Notes under the pieces: generated by a model | What the model saw: only the letters and a program-made list of their open reading frames with translations | What the model was told of the DNA's origin: nothing | The model's database searches: none | DNA from: Juglans regia | Taxonomy: Eukaryota > Streptophyta > Magnoliopsida > Fagales > Juglandaceae | DNA length: 64,000 nt | Direction: 5' to 3' | Assembly (NCBI RefSeq): GCF_001411555.2 | Contig: NC_049901.1 | Location: 29,073,555 to 29,137,554 of the forward strand | Position numbers and translations under genes: made by a program | Shown: one piece after another, positions 47,501 to 60,354 of the stretch | Numbering within the stretch: position 1 is the first letter of the stretch | Layout of the letters: the number at the start of each line of letters is the position of its first letter

Positions 47501-48108
47501 TCCCTAGGTGACCCTTCACATTTCATTGGTCCAAAATGAACTAAGTGACAAGTGGCAAGCAAATGGAAGGTTGGGGGTATGCTAGCCTTTGGGATTTTGA
47601 ATCTTGCTAGCCTTCTAGAATCTTGGTGCATGCTTGACACATGGCAAAGGCAAGCAATATTCAAAATCCCAAAGGCCTCTCTTCAATTTCCTATGCAAAA
47701 CTTCTAGAAAAACACCATTTCACTTCCCTAGGCTCCCCTTTCCAAGAAACCTACCTTGGAACTTGAATTCTGGACAAAAACAATGGGCTAGGCGCGTAAG
47801 CCTATCTTGGTGCTTTCCTACATCTCTCTTTCCCCCTTAATCCACTTTCTAGACTAGGTTCAAAGTATAACATGCTTGGGTCACATAACACTTAGCAATT
47901 TAGAATTGGATCATAGGCCTAAACCAATGGGCCTAACTTCCCAATAAGGCCGAAATTCTAAGGTAAACTAGAGCCACTCTTCTCTTGGGCTTAAGTTACT
48001 ACATCAAAGGTTTCTAAGGCCTTCCAAAGTAACTAAGGCTCCTAAAATACCATGGCAGCCTATAACAAATTCTAAGGGCCAAGCCTAGACAAAACTTGGG
48101 CCATCACA
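44546..48108 (-). repeat. Element D 3' LTR
   Basis: 3,563 bp. On the minus strand it starts TGTGATGGCCC and ends GGGGGTGCCACA. TATA-like box TATATAAAG on the minus strand near 47116-47108. It is the closest relative of the solo LTR 18488-22080. Confidence 0.88.
45207..45272 (-). other. LTR hairpin module, element D 3' LTR
   Basis: Stem 1 is GAGATTTC with GAAATCTC, and ACCATTC/GAATGGT is intact. Stem 2 has a changed arm on each side. Confidence 0.65.
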
Positions 48109-48121
48109 TCCTCCCCTCCTT
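48109..48121 (-). other. Polypurine tract of element D
   Basis: AAGGAGGGGAGGA on the minus strand, directly before TGTGATGG. A T-run lies just upstream. Confidence 0.85.
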
Positions 48122-48135
48122 AAAAAAAAAAAGAT

Positions 48136-48768
48136 TTAGTCCTCGAAATGGACACCACAATCATTAATCAAAACACTTATTAGAAGAGATACCAGACTAC
48201 TACTTCCTCCACAAGCGGCTGTAGATTTTTCAGACGACGTTGAGGATGAGGCCATATCATCTGCTTCCACGGTCAAAGAGTCATGTGAAAAGTAGAATAT
48301 AGCTTCCAAATCATAATTGAAATACATATTGACTTGCATTTCATTCAACCTATGTTGTATCTCAAGCTTGATGTGCTAGATTGGTTGACCTTCTTCATGA
48401 AAACGATTATGATCCGCAAACGTATCTGAAGTATCAAAAGATACAAACCGACTTGCACGTTCTTCCACTGTGCGACTTGATTATGCTTCTGGATCAAAAT
48501 TATGTAGATTTCTTCTTTCTACTTCCTTCGAGCTCCTCCACAGCTACCATTCCTCGTGTGGTAATGCTCATAAAAAATGAAGTCTTCCTCGGCCGTCCAC
48601 ATCCATCACATGAGTGCGATGATGCTCAAACATTTCCATTTGTCTTGGTTGCTTTACTAACTCCTATTGTTTTCTTCTGAGGCGCTCTCTAATACGACGT
48701 TCTCTTTGTTCCCTTAACTATGCCATTGAAGAAATAGACATACATGGGGTCCTTCTAGTTTATGCCAT
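48136..48768 (-). pseudogene. Extra open frame between chromodomain and 3' LTR, element D copy (unrecognised)
   Basis: The frame from an ATG at 48768 runs 211 codons to 48136 with seven internal stops and no frameshift. It begins about 145 bp after the pol stop and ends about 15 bp before the polypurine tract. It matches 8121-8729 of element A along its length. The N-terminal part is strongly basic and suits a helix or coiled coil (REQRERRIRERLRRKQ, residues about 19-34). FEHHRTHVMD follows at about 45-54. The C-terminal third has LNEMQVNMYFNYDLEAIFYF and a Ser-rich acidic run. I do not recognise the family. Gag-like, env-like and regulatory roles are all possible. No signal peptide or membrane segment is clear. 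Confidence 0.6.
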
Positions 48769-48911
48769 TCCCTATTTCAAAGGTTCGATAGTTGTACACA
48801 TGATTACCATACTTAAACTAGCAAGCACAAAACAGACAATTTCTCATAGAACAAAGCATTCATGGCATATATACATTCATATCACACAATTCATACATAC
48901 ATCAAAGGTTT

Positions 48912-49799
48912 TTAAGCTACAAACAAATGGGGCTATTCGCTTCTCATTATATCCTCCCGTTCCCAAGTTGCTTCTTCGAATTCTAGGTTGTTCTAGAGCA
49001 CTTTCACTAGAGGTATCTTCTGATTCCTTAACTCCTATTCCTTACGATCCATGATCTGCACTAGCCATTATGTATAAGACAAATTGGGTTAAAGCTGAAT
49101 CTTATCGGACTTCATAACTACTGGTCATTTTTCTCCGAAACTCTTCTTCAAAGTTGATACATGAAACACATTGTGTATTCCCTGCATCTTTGTTGGCAGA
49201 TTCAATCTGTAAGCTAGTGGGCCGACTCTTTCGACTATTTCGTAGGGTCCTACATATCAGGGGTTTAACTTTCCCTTCTTGTTGAAACGTTCGACTCCTT
49301 TCATGGGCGATACTTTGAGGTATGCCCAATCTCCTATTGCAAACTCCAAATTCCTACGTTGGTTATCGGTATAGCTCTTTTGTCTATTCTAAGTTGCTTT
49401 CATTCTTTCTTGAATCACAGTTAATTGTCTTTGAACTTCTTGTAGATATTCGGGTGGTATCATTTTCCTTTCACCCACTTCATCCCAATACAACGGGGAT
49501 ATGCATTTCCTTTTGTACAAAGCCAAGCCTCATAGGGCGCCATCTGAATGGTAGCTTGAAAACTATTATTGTAGGCGAATTCCACCAAACGTAGGTGACT
49601 TTCCCATTCACCACTTAGCTCCATAACACATACTCGCAGCATATCTTCCAGGGTCAGGATTGTACATTCCGTTTGTCCGTCCGTCTGAGGATGATAAGCA
49701 CTGCTAAAATTCAAAAGAGTGCCTAACAACTTTTGCAAACTCTGCCAACATCGGGAAGTAAAAAGGGTATCTCGGTCCGATACTATAGTCTTTAGGTAC
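48912..49799 (-). pseudogene. pol: pol of element D, 3' part (integrase core end, C-terminal part, chromodomain)
   Basis: Starting from the insertion point on the minus strand: the integrase second Asp motif (TIVSDRDT near 49770), then FSSAYHPQTDGQTE with the catalytic Glu near 49697, FAYNNSFQ, the C-terminal YRLNLP and FHVSTLKKSFGE (about 49230-49130), then the chromodomain with QIMDRKE, EATWERED and PHLFVA (about 49060-48915) and the stop at 48912. Stops break the chromodomain. This part is separated from the rest of pol (61330-63900) by the B1 insertion. Confidence 0.85.
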
Positions 49800-49854
49800 T
49801 GTAACAGTCTGCTAGAAATTCATTGGTGGAATTTCTATTGACTTTAGGAATCTC

Positions 49855-49877
49855 GTGAAAACCCCATAAGTTTTTAC
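49855..49877 (+). other. Terminal hairpin of B1
   Basis: GTGAAAAC and GTTTTTAC around a 7-nt loop. One pair is G-T against the perfect stems in the other two B LTRs. Confidence 0.6.
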
Positions 49878-52800
49878 GAATCAACTAATCGCATAGGTTT
49901 TAGTCTGTCAACATAGTTAGTGTTATCACTCACTATGGTACTAGAAATATGAGTTTTATTTATTTGAGATAGTTAGAAGTGTCAGAATGCATTATGGTCT
50001 ACGCCATTAGACTCAGTTGATTATTTAGGATTTTATGGCACAATAAGTTTATTTTCATATTTTCGGACGAAACACTTGTTTGAAACTATGAAATTATTTT
50101 TAAGGGCATTTCGAGGTTGAATTTCGGTAAAATATTTTTACTGTAGGTTAATATGAATATTTAGGAATTTTTAGTGCTAAGTTTATGATTCACTTTTTCG
50201 GAGTGAATAGTAACCTTGGTAAGCTCACCAATTGCAGTGTTTCAAAATCACAGTGTGGAATGTCCAAATTAGATTAGAGAAATTTTATTTGGACACTTAG
50301 CAAGATCTTAGCCACACTTAGTGAATAATATTAGACACTTGGCACCATGAGGAACGTTTGTTGGATTTGAAGGAATCAAGGTGTGAGATCATGCCACCTA
50401 AGCAAACTTTGTTTCATCTAATCAACCAAATTGTGCCAGACCAAAGAAGTTTTCAATCCTAGTGAAACCCTAAATAGTGGGAATCCAATTGAAAGCCCAA
50501 AAACATTGTTGAAATCAGAACCCTAAACGGTTTCCCCAAAACCCTAAATTTGGCCTCTAAACATTTTCTAATCCGATTTCTAGGATTGTGTTTAATCACT
50601 TGATTAAATCACTTCCACATGCTATTAATCCTTCAAATTTGTGTTAGAACATCATTATCTAACATTTTTAACCTTGAAAATTTGATTGGACCAAGTGATA
50701 TTGGATTTGGGCTTGATAGCAACCCAAATCCTCTTTAAACTCCAAAATTTTGGCCCATTTGGTTTAGGCCCACTAAGGCCCACGAAATTGACCACATTAG
50801 TATTGCTTCATGGCTAAGTTTTGTACCCCCACTTGGCTGGCCAGATCTTTACAAGAAGGGCCTAGAAGGTTTTAGAAGTACAAAGCTAAAGGGGCCACCT
50901 CACTCTTTCACTCTTACACTCCACCTTGAGAAAAGATCTTGTATTGATTTTTATGAGAAGAAGAGGGCAACACTCAAGCTTCCTTTTAGTCCTATCACTT
51001 TCCATAACTTGTGTAAGAGGCTCTCCAGTCCACTTCCCACAAAAAGCAACTCTTCTTTACACATTTCCTCCATAGAACACAAAAGACACTCTAGGACAGT
51101 TTTTCTTACCTCTTTTGAACGTCTATTTCGAAGCTTTTGTAAGTGTTTTCTTGCAAATTTTCCTTGACTAAAGTTATTTATTTTGGAGTCTAGTTTATGA
51201 GGATACCTTATTCATTCCATTTGGAGATCACTTGGCTTGTAAAAAGTTGTTTAGACCCCATAAAGGTCATTCTAGGCGATAAACTGGAGAGTGTGTTATA
51301 TTTTGGAGTTTTTGACCAAGCTAATGAATAGATCTTGGTCCGAAATTTTTATGGAGTACTGCTAACACGTGTATATGATTATTGGTTGAGGATTTGTTGC
51401 ATGAGTAAAAGTTTTGGTGAAATATTTTCTTAGGTCTAGAAACTTAGAAACTGGAAGAGGAAAAACAGTTTCTGTTTTGAGAAAGTTTAAATCTTTTATG
51501 GTTTAATCTTATTCCAATGACTTTGATATTTTTATTGGAAGATCCTAAGCATCTTATATACATGTTAGAATGTTATTTTGAAGATATTTTATGTTAGTTT
51601 CGAAGATAGGAAATTTAATGCAAGGAGATATTCGGTTAGACCAAAGTGATGATATTCTTGGCTAAATTTATGTTTTGGTTTATGTTTAACAATGTGATCT
51701 TGAGTTTAAAGCTTGGATCTGTTTTAGAACATCTTTTTAAACCATGTGATGTTTTGGTTTGAAGATCACATCTTTATAAGTCATGGATCAAGAGGTTGAT
51801 CAAAACAAGTTAGAAACAAAAATCTGTTTTGAACTTAGAAGAGAAACCAAAAAGTTCAAGTATGGTTTTAGTGATTTTGATGACTTTTGTTCATGATTCA
51901 AAACATGATTATTCTTAGGAATATGTTATGAGTATAGTAGAAGAAAAATTTTAGTTTAATCATGAGTTTTGAGATTTGAAAGAAATACAACAAAAATCAA
52001 AGGAAATAGCCTTTGTAAGTTTTGGCCCTATAGTGTTTTAATGGTTGTATTTAGTTTTAAATTTGTCTGAATTAATATTTGAGTTTAGGACAAAATTTAC
52101 CTAAGGTATGTAAATTTTGGTGATCTTTGGAGTTAGGATGCAAAATCCTTAAGTTAGGGATAAAATGGTCATTTTTCCACATGTAGAGGGTAACATGGTA
52201 ATTTTACGCTAAGTTGATATTTTTCTATATTCCTAATTGTTAGTGATTAAGTTCTCATTTTTAGAAATCACTACTTTTAGTTTCTCGTGATCGCACTTGA
52301 GTTTTGTCTCGAAGCGTGAAGATCGAGGTAAGTTAGGTTTTAAGTTACTATCAGTTTGTGTATGAGTGATAAGTAAGGGAACTAAAGTGTATGTATGCAT
52401 GTTATCATATGTGCCATGCCAAGATATTACATATTTATCTGTTACACATAATTTATTCTATCATGAATTTTTCATCTGTTAATACATTTCTATACATTGC
52501 AAGTATGTCATGTTAAGTTATGTATGCCATCAGTTACATGTATTGCATGTTATGTAATATTCATTGTCACATGTTATGCCGTGTTACGGAATATTATCCG
52601 TTACATGTATGCCATGTTATGAAATGTTATATGTTACATTTATGTTTCAAAGTATGTCATGTTACGCTACGTCAGGATTTCTGTCTTTTATGTCACGTTT
52701 ATGTCATGTTCATGTTACGTTATGTTACGAAATGTCATGTATGCCATTTAAGTTAATCATGTCAATCATGACCCTAAGTGCTAGGATGGGGTAATATCCT

Positions 52801-53275
52801 AGTGGAACTCCTTTGTTCACGCTGGAGTGTCTAAATAGGTGTGAAATTCCTTGGGTGGATGAAGTACAGTCAACAGATTGCGAATCGGGCCAAATTAGCT
52901 GGTCACCGGAGCGCACCAGGCACTAACGCCGATGGTACCACACATTATGTTACGTGTGTTCACAGCAAGTGTGGCACAAACAAATAAGTCATGGGGCCAC
53001 AACAACTGTGGAGCATGAAATATGGGTCCACAACAACTGTGGAGCATACACTACATGAGACACAACAATTGTGACATGTAGAATACGTAGGGCCACAACA
53101 ACTGTGGAGTACTTATTAACGCACTCACAGCTGGTATAGAAACCTATGATGTGATGTGATGTGGTAATCGGCAGGGACACATGGCTCAAAGGGACCTGTG
53201 TAGCACCCATATGGTCACTTTAATGATTAAGTCTATTGAATAAGATTCTAAGTTCATGCATTTCTCGTTCAAGTC

Positions 53276-53605
53276 ATGTTTCACGTTATGTTATGTTCAA
53301 GTTTATGCTCACGCAATCATGGTAATCCCATGAGACAAGAATATGTTTCAAGTTCATGTTATGTTATGTTCACATTTACGTTATGTTCCAAGTTCACATT
53401 TATGTTATGTCTTGCTCAGGTTCATGTTATGTTTCAAGTTCATGTTCAAATTATGCATGTTCACGTTCATGTTATATTTCAAGTTCACGTTCATGCTATG
53501 TTTGAAGTCCATGTTATGTTTCAAGTCACGTTCATGCTAAGCTTCAGTTTCAGTTTAAGTTATGCTAGTTATGTTATGTTATATGTCAAGTTATGCTATG
53601 ATTAC
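53276..53605 (+). repeat. Low-complexity TTCATGTTATG-type tract in B1
   Basis: Equivalent to 26462-26835. It supports open frames in several phases that are not genes. Confidence 0.8.
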
Positions 53606-53679
53606 TTATGATTTGATTATGCATTCATGCTTTTACTACCATGCATGCATCATTAACCTGTGTGGAAGTTTCCTGTTAA

Positions 53680-53743
53680 CTTGTTGAGATTTGTAATCAA
53701 ATCTCACTGTAGTAGTCCCAACTACCATTCCCCCCGAATGGTA
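53680..53743 (+). other. LTR hairpin module, B1
   Basis: GAGATTTG...CAAATCTC is perfect in this copy, and ACCATTC...GAATGGT is intact. Confidence 0.7.
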
Positions 53744-54156
53744 GATCTTGTTACAGGATCTGAAGGAGAAACGAGAATCGACCAACTGGAAACGATCGCC
53801 TAAGCGATGGTGCGACGTAGATGGTAGTACCGTAGTTACCTCAGGTTACTACTTGTATTTATGGAGTTCAATCTCTAGCACTCTTTTGATCACAACCATA
53901 TGGACTATTACTGTGATCTTAGTTGTTTAGTATGTCGTTAAGTATGAAGTATGTTTTAAGTATTTGGGATATTTCAGTTTGGTGCATAGTATTGCTAAAG
54001 AAAAAAATTTATTATCCGCTGCGAATATTGCATAATGCTAGATGCATGTTAGGAACATTGCATCTTATATGTCATGAACGGGGGCAAGTACCCTTGTGTT
54101 GTGTAACAATCCGCTAGAAATTCATTGGTGGAATTTCTATTGACTTTAGGAATCTC

Positions 54157-54179
54157 GTAAAAACTCCATAAGTTTTTAC
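54157..54179 (+). other. Terminal hairpin of B2
   Basis: GTAAAAAC and GTTTTTAC around a 7-nt loop. In the B solo LTR the same stem is GTGAAAAC/GTTTTCAC (22969-22991), a paired change. Confidence 0.65.
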
Positions 54180-57100
54180 GAATCGACCAATCGCAAAGGT
54201 TTTAGTCTGTCAACATAGTCAGTGTTATCACTCACTATGGTGCTAGAAATATTAGTTTTATTTATTTGAGGTGGTTAGAAGTGTCAGAATGCATTATGGT
54301 CTACGCCATTAGACTCAGTGTATTATTTAGGATTTTATGGCGTAATAGCCTATTTTCATAATTCCGGACGAAACATATGTTGGAAATTGTGAATTTATTT
54401 TTAGGGGCACTTCGAGGTTGAATTTTGGTAAAAGATTTTCACTGTAAGTTAATATAAATATTTAAGAATTTTTAGTATTAAGTTTATGATTCACTTTTTC
54501 GGAGTGAATAGTAACCTCAGTAAGGACACCAATTGTAGTATTTGAAAATCATAGTGTAGAATGTCCAAATTAGATTTGAGAAATTTTATTTGGATACTTG
54601 ACAAGATCTTAGCCACACTTAGTGAATAATATTAGACACTTGGCACCATGAGGAGCGTTTGATGGATTTGAAGGAATCAAGCTGTGAAATCATGCCACTG
54701 AAGCAAAACTTTGTTTCATTTGCTCAACCAAATTGTGCCAGATCAGAGAGGGTTTCCATCCTAGTAAAACCCTAAATGGTGGAAATCCAATTGAAAGCCC
54801 AAAAGCATTGTTGAAATCGGAACCCTAAACGGTTTCCCCAAAACCCTAAAGTTGGCCTCCAAACATTTTCTAATCCGATTTCTAGCATTGTGTTTAATCA
54901 CTTGATTAAATCACTTCCACATACTATTAATCCTTCAAATTTGTGTTAGACCATCATTATCCAACCGTGTTAACCTTGAAAAATTGATTGGATCAAGTGA
55001 TATTGGATTTGGGCTTGATAGCAACCCAAACCCTCTTTAAACTCCAAAATTTAGGCCCATTCGGTTTAGGCCCATTAAGACCCACGAAATTGACCACATT
55101 AGCATTGCTTCATGGCTAAGTTTTGTACCCCCACTTGGCTGGTCATATCTTTACAAGAAGGGCCTAGAAGGTTCTTGAAGTACAAAGCTAAAGGCCACCT
55201 CACTCTTTCACTCTTACATTCTACCTTGAGAAAAGATCTTGGACTGATTTTTATGAGAAGAAAAGGCCAACACTCAACCTTTCCTTCAGTCCTATCACTT
55301 TCCATAACTTGTGTAAGAGGCTCTCCAGTCCACTTCCCACGAAAAGCAACTCTCCTTTACACTTTTCCTCCATAGAACACAAACGACACTCTCTGGCAGT
55401 TTTTCTTACCTCTTTTGAACGACTGTTTCGAAGCTTTTCTAAGTGTTTTCTCTCAACGTTTCCTCATGAAAGTTGTTTCTTTTGGAGTCTAGTTTACGTG
55501 GATACCTTACTCGTTCCCTTTGGAGATCATTTTGTTGGTAAAATGTTATTTATACCCCAGAAAGGTCATTCTGGGCGATAAACTGGAGAGTGTGTTATAT
55601 TTTGGAGTTTTTGACCAAGCTAATGAATAGATCTTGGTCCGAACTTTTTATGGAGTACTGTTAACATGTGTATATGATTATTGGTTGAGGATTTGTTGCA
55701 TGATTAAAAGTTTTGGTAAAATATTTTCTTAGGTCTAGAAACTTAGAAACTGGAAGAGGAAAAACAGTTTCTGTTTTGAGAAAGTTTAAATCTTTTATGG
55801 TTTAATCTTATTCCAATGGCTTTGATATTTTTATTGGAAGATCCTAAGCATCTTATATACATGTTAGAATGTTATTTTGAAGATATTTGATGTTAGTATT
55901 GAAGATATGAAATTTTATGCATTGAGATATTTGGTTAGGCCAAATTGATGATGTTCTTGGCTAAATTTATGTTTTGGCTGATGTTTAACCATGTGATCTT
56001 GAGTTTGAAGCTTGGATTTGTTTTAGGACACATTTTTAAACCATGTGATGCTTTGGTTTGAGGATCACTTCTTTTTAAGTCATGGATCAAGAGGTTGATC
56101 AAAACAAGTTAGAAACAAAATTCTGTTTTGAACTTAGAAGAAAAACCAAAAAGTTCAAGTATGGTTTTAGTGATTTTGATGACTTTTGGTCATGATTCAA
56201 AACATGATTACTCTTAGGAATATGTTATGAGTATAGTAGAAGAAAAATTTTGGTTTAATCATGAGTTTTGAGATTTGAAAGAATTACAACAAAAATCAAA
56301 GGAAATAGCCTTTGTAAGTTTCGGCCCTATAGAGTTTTAATGGTTGTGTTTAGTTTTAAATTTTTCTGAATTGATATTTGAGCTTAGGAAAAAATTTACA
56401 TAAGGTATGTAAATTTTGCTGATTTTTGAAGTTATGATGCAAAATCTTTAAGTTAGGGGTAAAATGGTCATTTTTCCACATGTAGATGGTAAATTGGTCA
56501 TTTTACTCTCAGTTGATATTTATCCATATTCCTAATTGTTAGTGATTAAGTTCTAATTTTTAAAAATCACTACTTTCAGTTTCTCGTGATCGCATTGAAT
56601 TTTGTCTTGAAGCACGAAGATCGAGATAAGTTAGCTTTTAACTTAGTATCAGTTTAATGTGTATGAGTGATAAGTAAGGGAACTAAAGTGTATGCATGCA
56701 TGTTATCATATGTGTCATGCCAAGTCTTTACATATTTATCTGTTACACAGAATTTATTCTGTCATGAATTATTCATCTGTTACACAAGATATTATGTCAC
56801 GTATTGCTATACATTGCAAGTATGTCATGTTAAGTATGCCATCTGTTACATGTATTTCATGTCACATATTCACTGTCACATGTTACGCCATGTTAAGAAA
56901 TGTTGTCTTGTTATATGGTATGCCATGTTACGAAATGTTGCATGTTACAAGTATGCCATGTTATGAAATGTTCTCTATTACATTTATGTCTCGAGGTATG
57001 TCATGTCTGTCGTCTTAGTTCATGTCACGTTATGCTACATCAGGACTTCTGTCTTTTATATCACGCTCATGTTACGTCACGTTACGAAATGTCATGTATG

Positions 57101-57217
57101 CCAGTTAAGTTATTCATGTCAATCACGACCCTAAGTGCTAGGATGTGGTAATATCCTAGTGGAACTCCTTTGTTCACGCTGGAGTGTCTAAATAGGTGTG
57201 AAATTCCCTGGGTTGAC

Positions 57218-60053
57218 TGTAACGCCTCGATACCGAAGGTCCAGAGAGTTAGCTCTTAATACTTAAAATCAACTTAAATAATACAACTATAAAGTCCAGA
57301 AAATTCCATAAAACATTAATCCAGTTAATTAAACCAAATATCTAAGTTCCTCCATGGGGACAACAAAGAAAAACTTAATAACATAAATTAAAAATTCTCC
57401 AAAACTCGAAATTATCCTTAACTCATCAGATAAAAAATAACCAAAAAATAAAATCAGTTTACTAACAACGACTCTTAAATAAGCACTTGTACCCTCGGGT
57501 ACTTATTCCACTTCAATCATCACACCTTGCTAAAACTTCCTATTCTTGCCCTCCAACTGAACCATCAAAATTATCTGAAAAATATTTGGAGATAAGGGGT
57601 GAGTTATCAACAACTCAGTAAGTAGGAAACATATACTAGTGTATAAACATGAGCATTTACAGAAATCAGAATGCAGAACAAAACATTTTCATTTTCAGAG
57701 TGCGGAAGTAGAACATGTTATCAAAATATCAGAGCGAAGATTTAGAAATAATTTCATTCAAAATATTCTTTGACATAGCATAAATGATGATCATCATCAT
57801 CAGAATATCATATCAAAATAGAGGCCATGTATAATCCCCGTGGTAGGGTTGTGCATCTGCGGATAGCCAAGCAGAACATGAGACACTGTCACCAAGGTGT
57901 GCACTCAAACAGAGACCACTACTCTAACCCGTGGCAGGGCCATATCCACTATTATTACCCGTGGTTGGGCCGTATCTACTATTATAACTCGTGGTTGGGC
58001 CGTATCCACTATTATTACCTATGGTTGGGCCGTATCCACTATTGTAACCCGTGGTTGGGCTGTATCCACTATTGTAACCCGTGGTTGGGCCGTAACTGAA
58101 TAGAGCGGAAACATAATCAAATTCAGAATCAGAGAGTCATGCCAAAAGTTTTCAGAAATCACATCTTATCCAAACAGAGTACTGAACAAAATCATATTAC
58201 AACATAATTTATGCACAAATTTCATATTCGCTCTCATTTTCAAAGTTTAGAAACAGAATGTCAAAAATAAGCTCATGTCTATACCAGTCATGACAGAAAA
58301 TACTTTCTTCTTAAATAGAATCTTATGGGTAATGCAGAACAAATAACTGAGGTAGTTCAAATTTTTTTTTATAGCAAAACATGCAGATTTTCCAAAAAGG
58401 ACCTCAGTTCATTTTATTTAATGCAAAGTCTAGCATAGGAACCCCGCTTACCTGGACCTTTTAGCTTTTCAGAATTTTCCTCAAAATGTCGAACAATTAA
58501 CAAACGTCACCTATCAAATAATCAAGTAATTCCCGTAAATTTCCAATCAACCACTTATTTCGATATTTAATCCTAAACTTCTAAAATAACCTACTTAATT
58601 CCTCAAAACCTAAAAGTTCATAACCTTAAAATTTATCATCTTTTTCTAAAATCGCCACTGTCCAATTGATAACCTTGACTAAAAACATTTAAAAATCTAA
58701 CTTATTTATTAATGAAAACGTCTTATAAAGTTCAATACTAGATAATATAATTATCCCAAAATATTTTAAAGTAAACCATAACTATTATTAAATAGATTAA
58801 AACATATCTAAAATGTAAAAACAACATTACTCCAATATTATTTACTTTAAAAAAAAAAATTTACTTAATAACATGTTAAAATAATTTCTGTAATTATAAT
58901 TAAATAACAGTATACTAACATAATAAAATATAAAAGTCCATTAATAAACATGTAGTAAAGGGCATTATGGTAATTTCAATTACTTCCTTGAAAAGTAACC
59001 AAAACAAAACCTACGTAAAATGAATAACATGCACGGTGGAAGCTACCCAAGGGAAACCGAGGCACGCGTCGAGGGTGAGGCACGACAGGGCTGACTGGAG
59101 GGACTGCAGTGGCGCGGCGAAGCTTCCGTCGAGCAGCGCTGGGCACTAGAGAAGGAGAGGGAAAAGTGAACGAGAGAGGGCGGAGAGAAAGGAGGGAGTA
59201 ACCGAGGGAGGTACTCACCGCGAGGGACAAGGCGGAACTGAGGCAGCTCGAGGCTGACGGAAAAGTGACAACTTGCAGATTCTGTGGCTGGTCCGATAGT
59301 TTTCCCGACGTACGGTGGTGACTAACCGTATTAGTGGTGATGCTCTGTTTTTGAGAGGAGAAACAGAGGATTTTAATTCGGTAAAAGCATGGGTTGCTGT
59401 TTCCCATGGCTGTCGAAAGTGTTTTCTGAGAGTTGTTCTGGGCGTCGGTTTTACGTGGAGATGGAGGTTGGGGGATGACGAACCAGGCAGCAGTGGTGAC
59501 AAACACGTTTGGGCTTCCGTGAGGGTGTTGGACGGCAACGGGGATGGCTGAAAGGTGCAGAGAAGACTGTGGGAAACTGAGAGGAGAGGGAGAGAAAAAT
59601 CACAAGAAGCAGCTATTCTAGGTTTTTGTCATGCACACTAGTGGTTGGCTACGGATGCAAGGTTGACGAGTGCTGAGTTGAGGGCTACGGGTTGCTGTTT
59701 GCATGGGGAGGAGTTTCTAGCGGTGGCAGTGTTGGGTAAAATCTCATTGCTTGGAAAAAAAACATAAGCATCTATATATATGTGAGGTGAAACCCTAGAG
59801 AGACGAGAGAGACGTGTGTGTGCATGCATGCCGTGAACGAATGCGTGTGTGTATGCATGCTGTGCGACGAAAAAAAACAGGCCGTGCGAAAAAAATAAAA
59901 TAGACGGAAAGAGAAGGAAACAAAATAAATAAATAAAACATGCGGGGAGAATAAAAATAAATAAATAAATAAATAAACGGCATAGATCTCCAAATAAATA
60001 ATAAAAAAAAAATCCACAGTCCAACTATACCAATCCTGGATCCGGGTGTTACA
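57218..60053 (-). mobile_element. Solo LTR C inserted in B2
   Basis: 2,836 bp from TGTAACGCC to GGGTGTTACA, with a perfect duplication ttgac (57213-57217 and 60054-60058). Minus orientation is inferred from TATATATAG at 59781-59773 followed by a GC-rich leader (59760-59030) and from the CTTACTGAGTTGTTGATAAC block near 57635-57605, which matches C'. It contains a 30-bp tandem repeat (57921-58096). A 176-codon open frame at 59506-58976 (minus) lies in the GC-rich leader and looks low-complexity; I do not call it a gene. Confidence 0.85.
57921..58096 (+). repeat. 30-bp tandem repeat, about six units without length change
   Basis: Unit of the type attattaccc gtggttgggc cgtatccact. Each unit keeps exactly 30 bp and varies only by substitutions. 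Because 30 is a multiple of three, one frame stays open across it (57827-58099), which is not evidence of coding. Confidence 0.95.
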
Positions 60054-60354
60054 TTGACGAAGTACAGTCAACAGGTTGCGAATGGGGCCTAATTAGCTGG
60101 TCACCGGAGCGCCTCAGGCACTAACGCCGATGGAGCCACACATTATGTTACTTGTGTCCACAGCAAGTGTGGCACAAATAAATAAGTCATGGGGCCACAA
60201 CAACTGTGGAGTACGTATTAACGCACTCACAGCTGGTATAGAAACCTATGATGTGATGCCGTAATCGGCAGGGACACACGGCTCAAGGGGACCTGTGTAG
60301 CACCCATATGGTCACTTTAATGATTAAGTCTATTGAATAAGATTCCAAGTTCAA

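Noticed and set aside
57827..58099. 90-codon open frame with repeated peptide
   Set aside because: It is a by-product of the 30-bp tandem repeat, which preserves frame.
58976..59506. 176-codon minus-strand open frame
   Set aside because: It lies in the GC-rich presumed leader of LTR C, is Ser/Pro/Arg-rich and resembles no domain. A coding role is unsupported.
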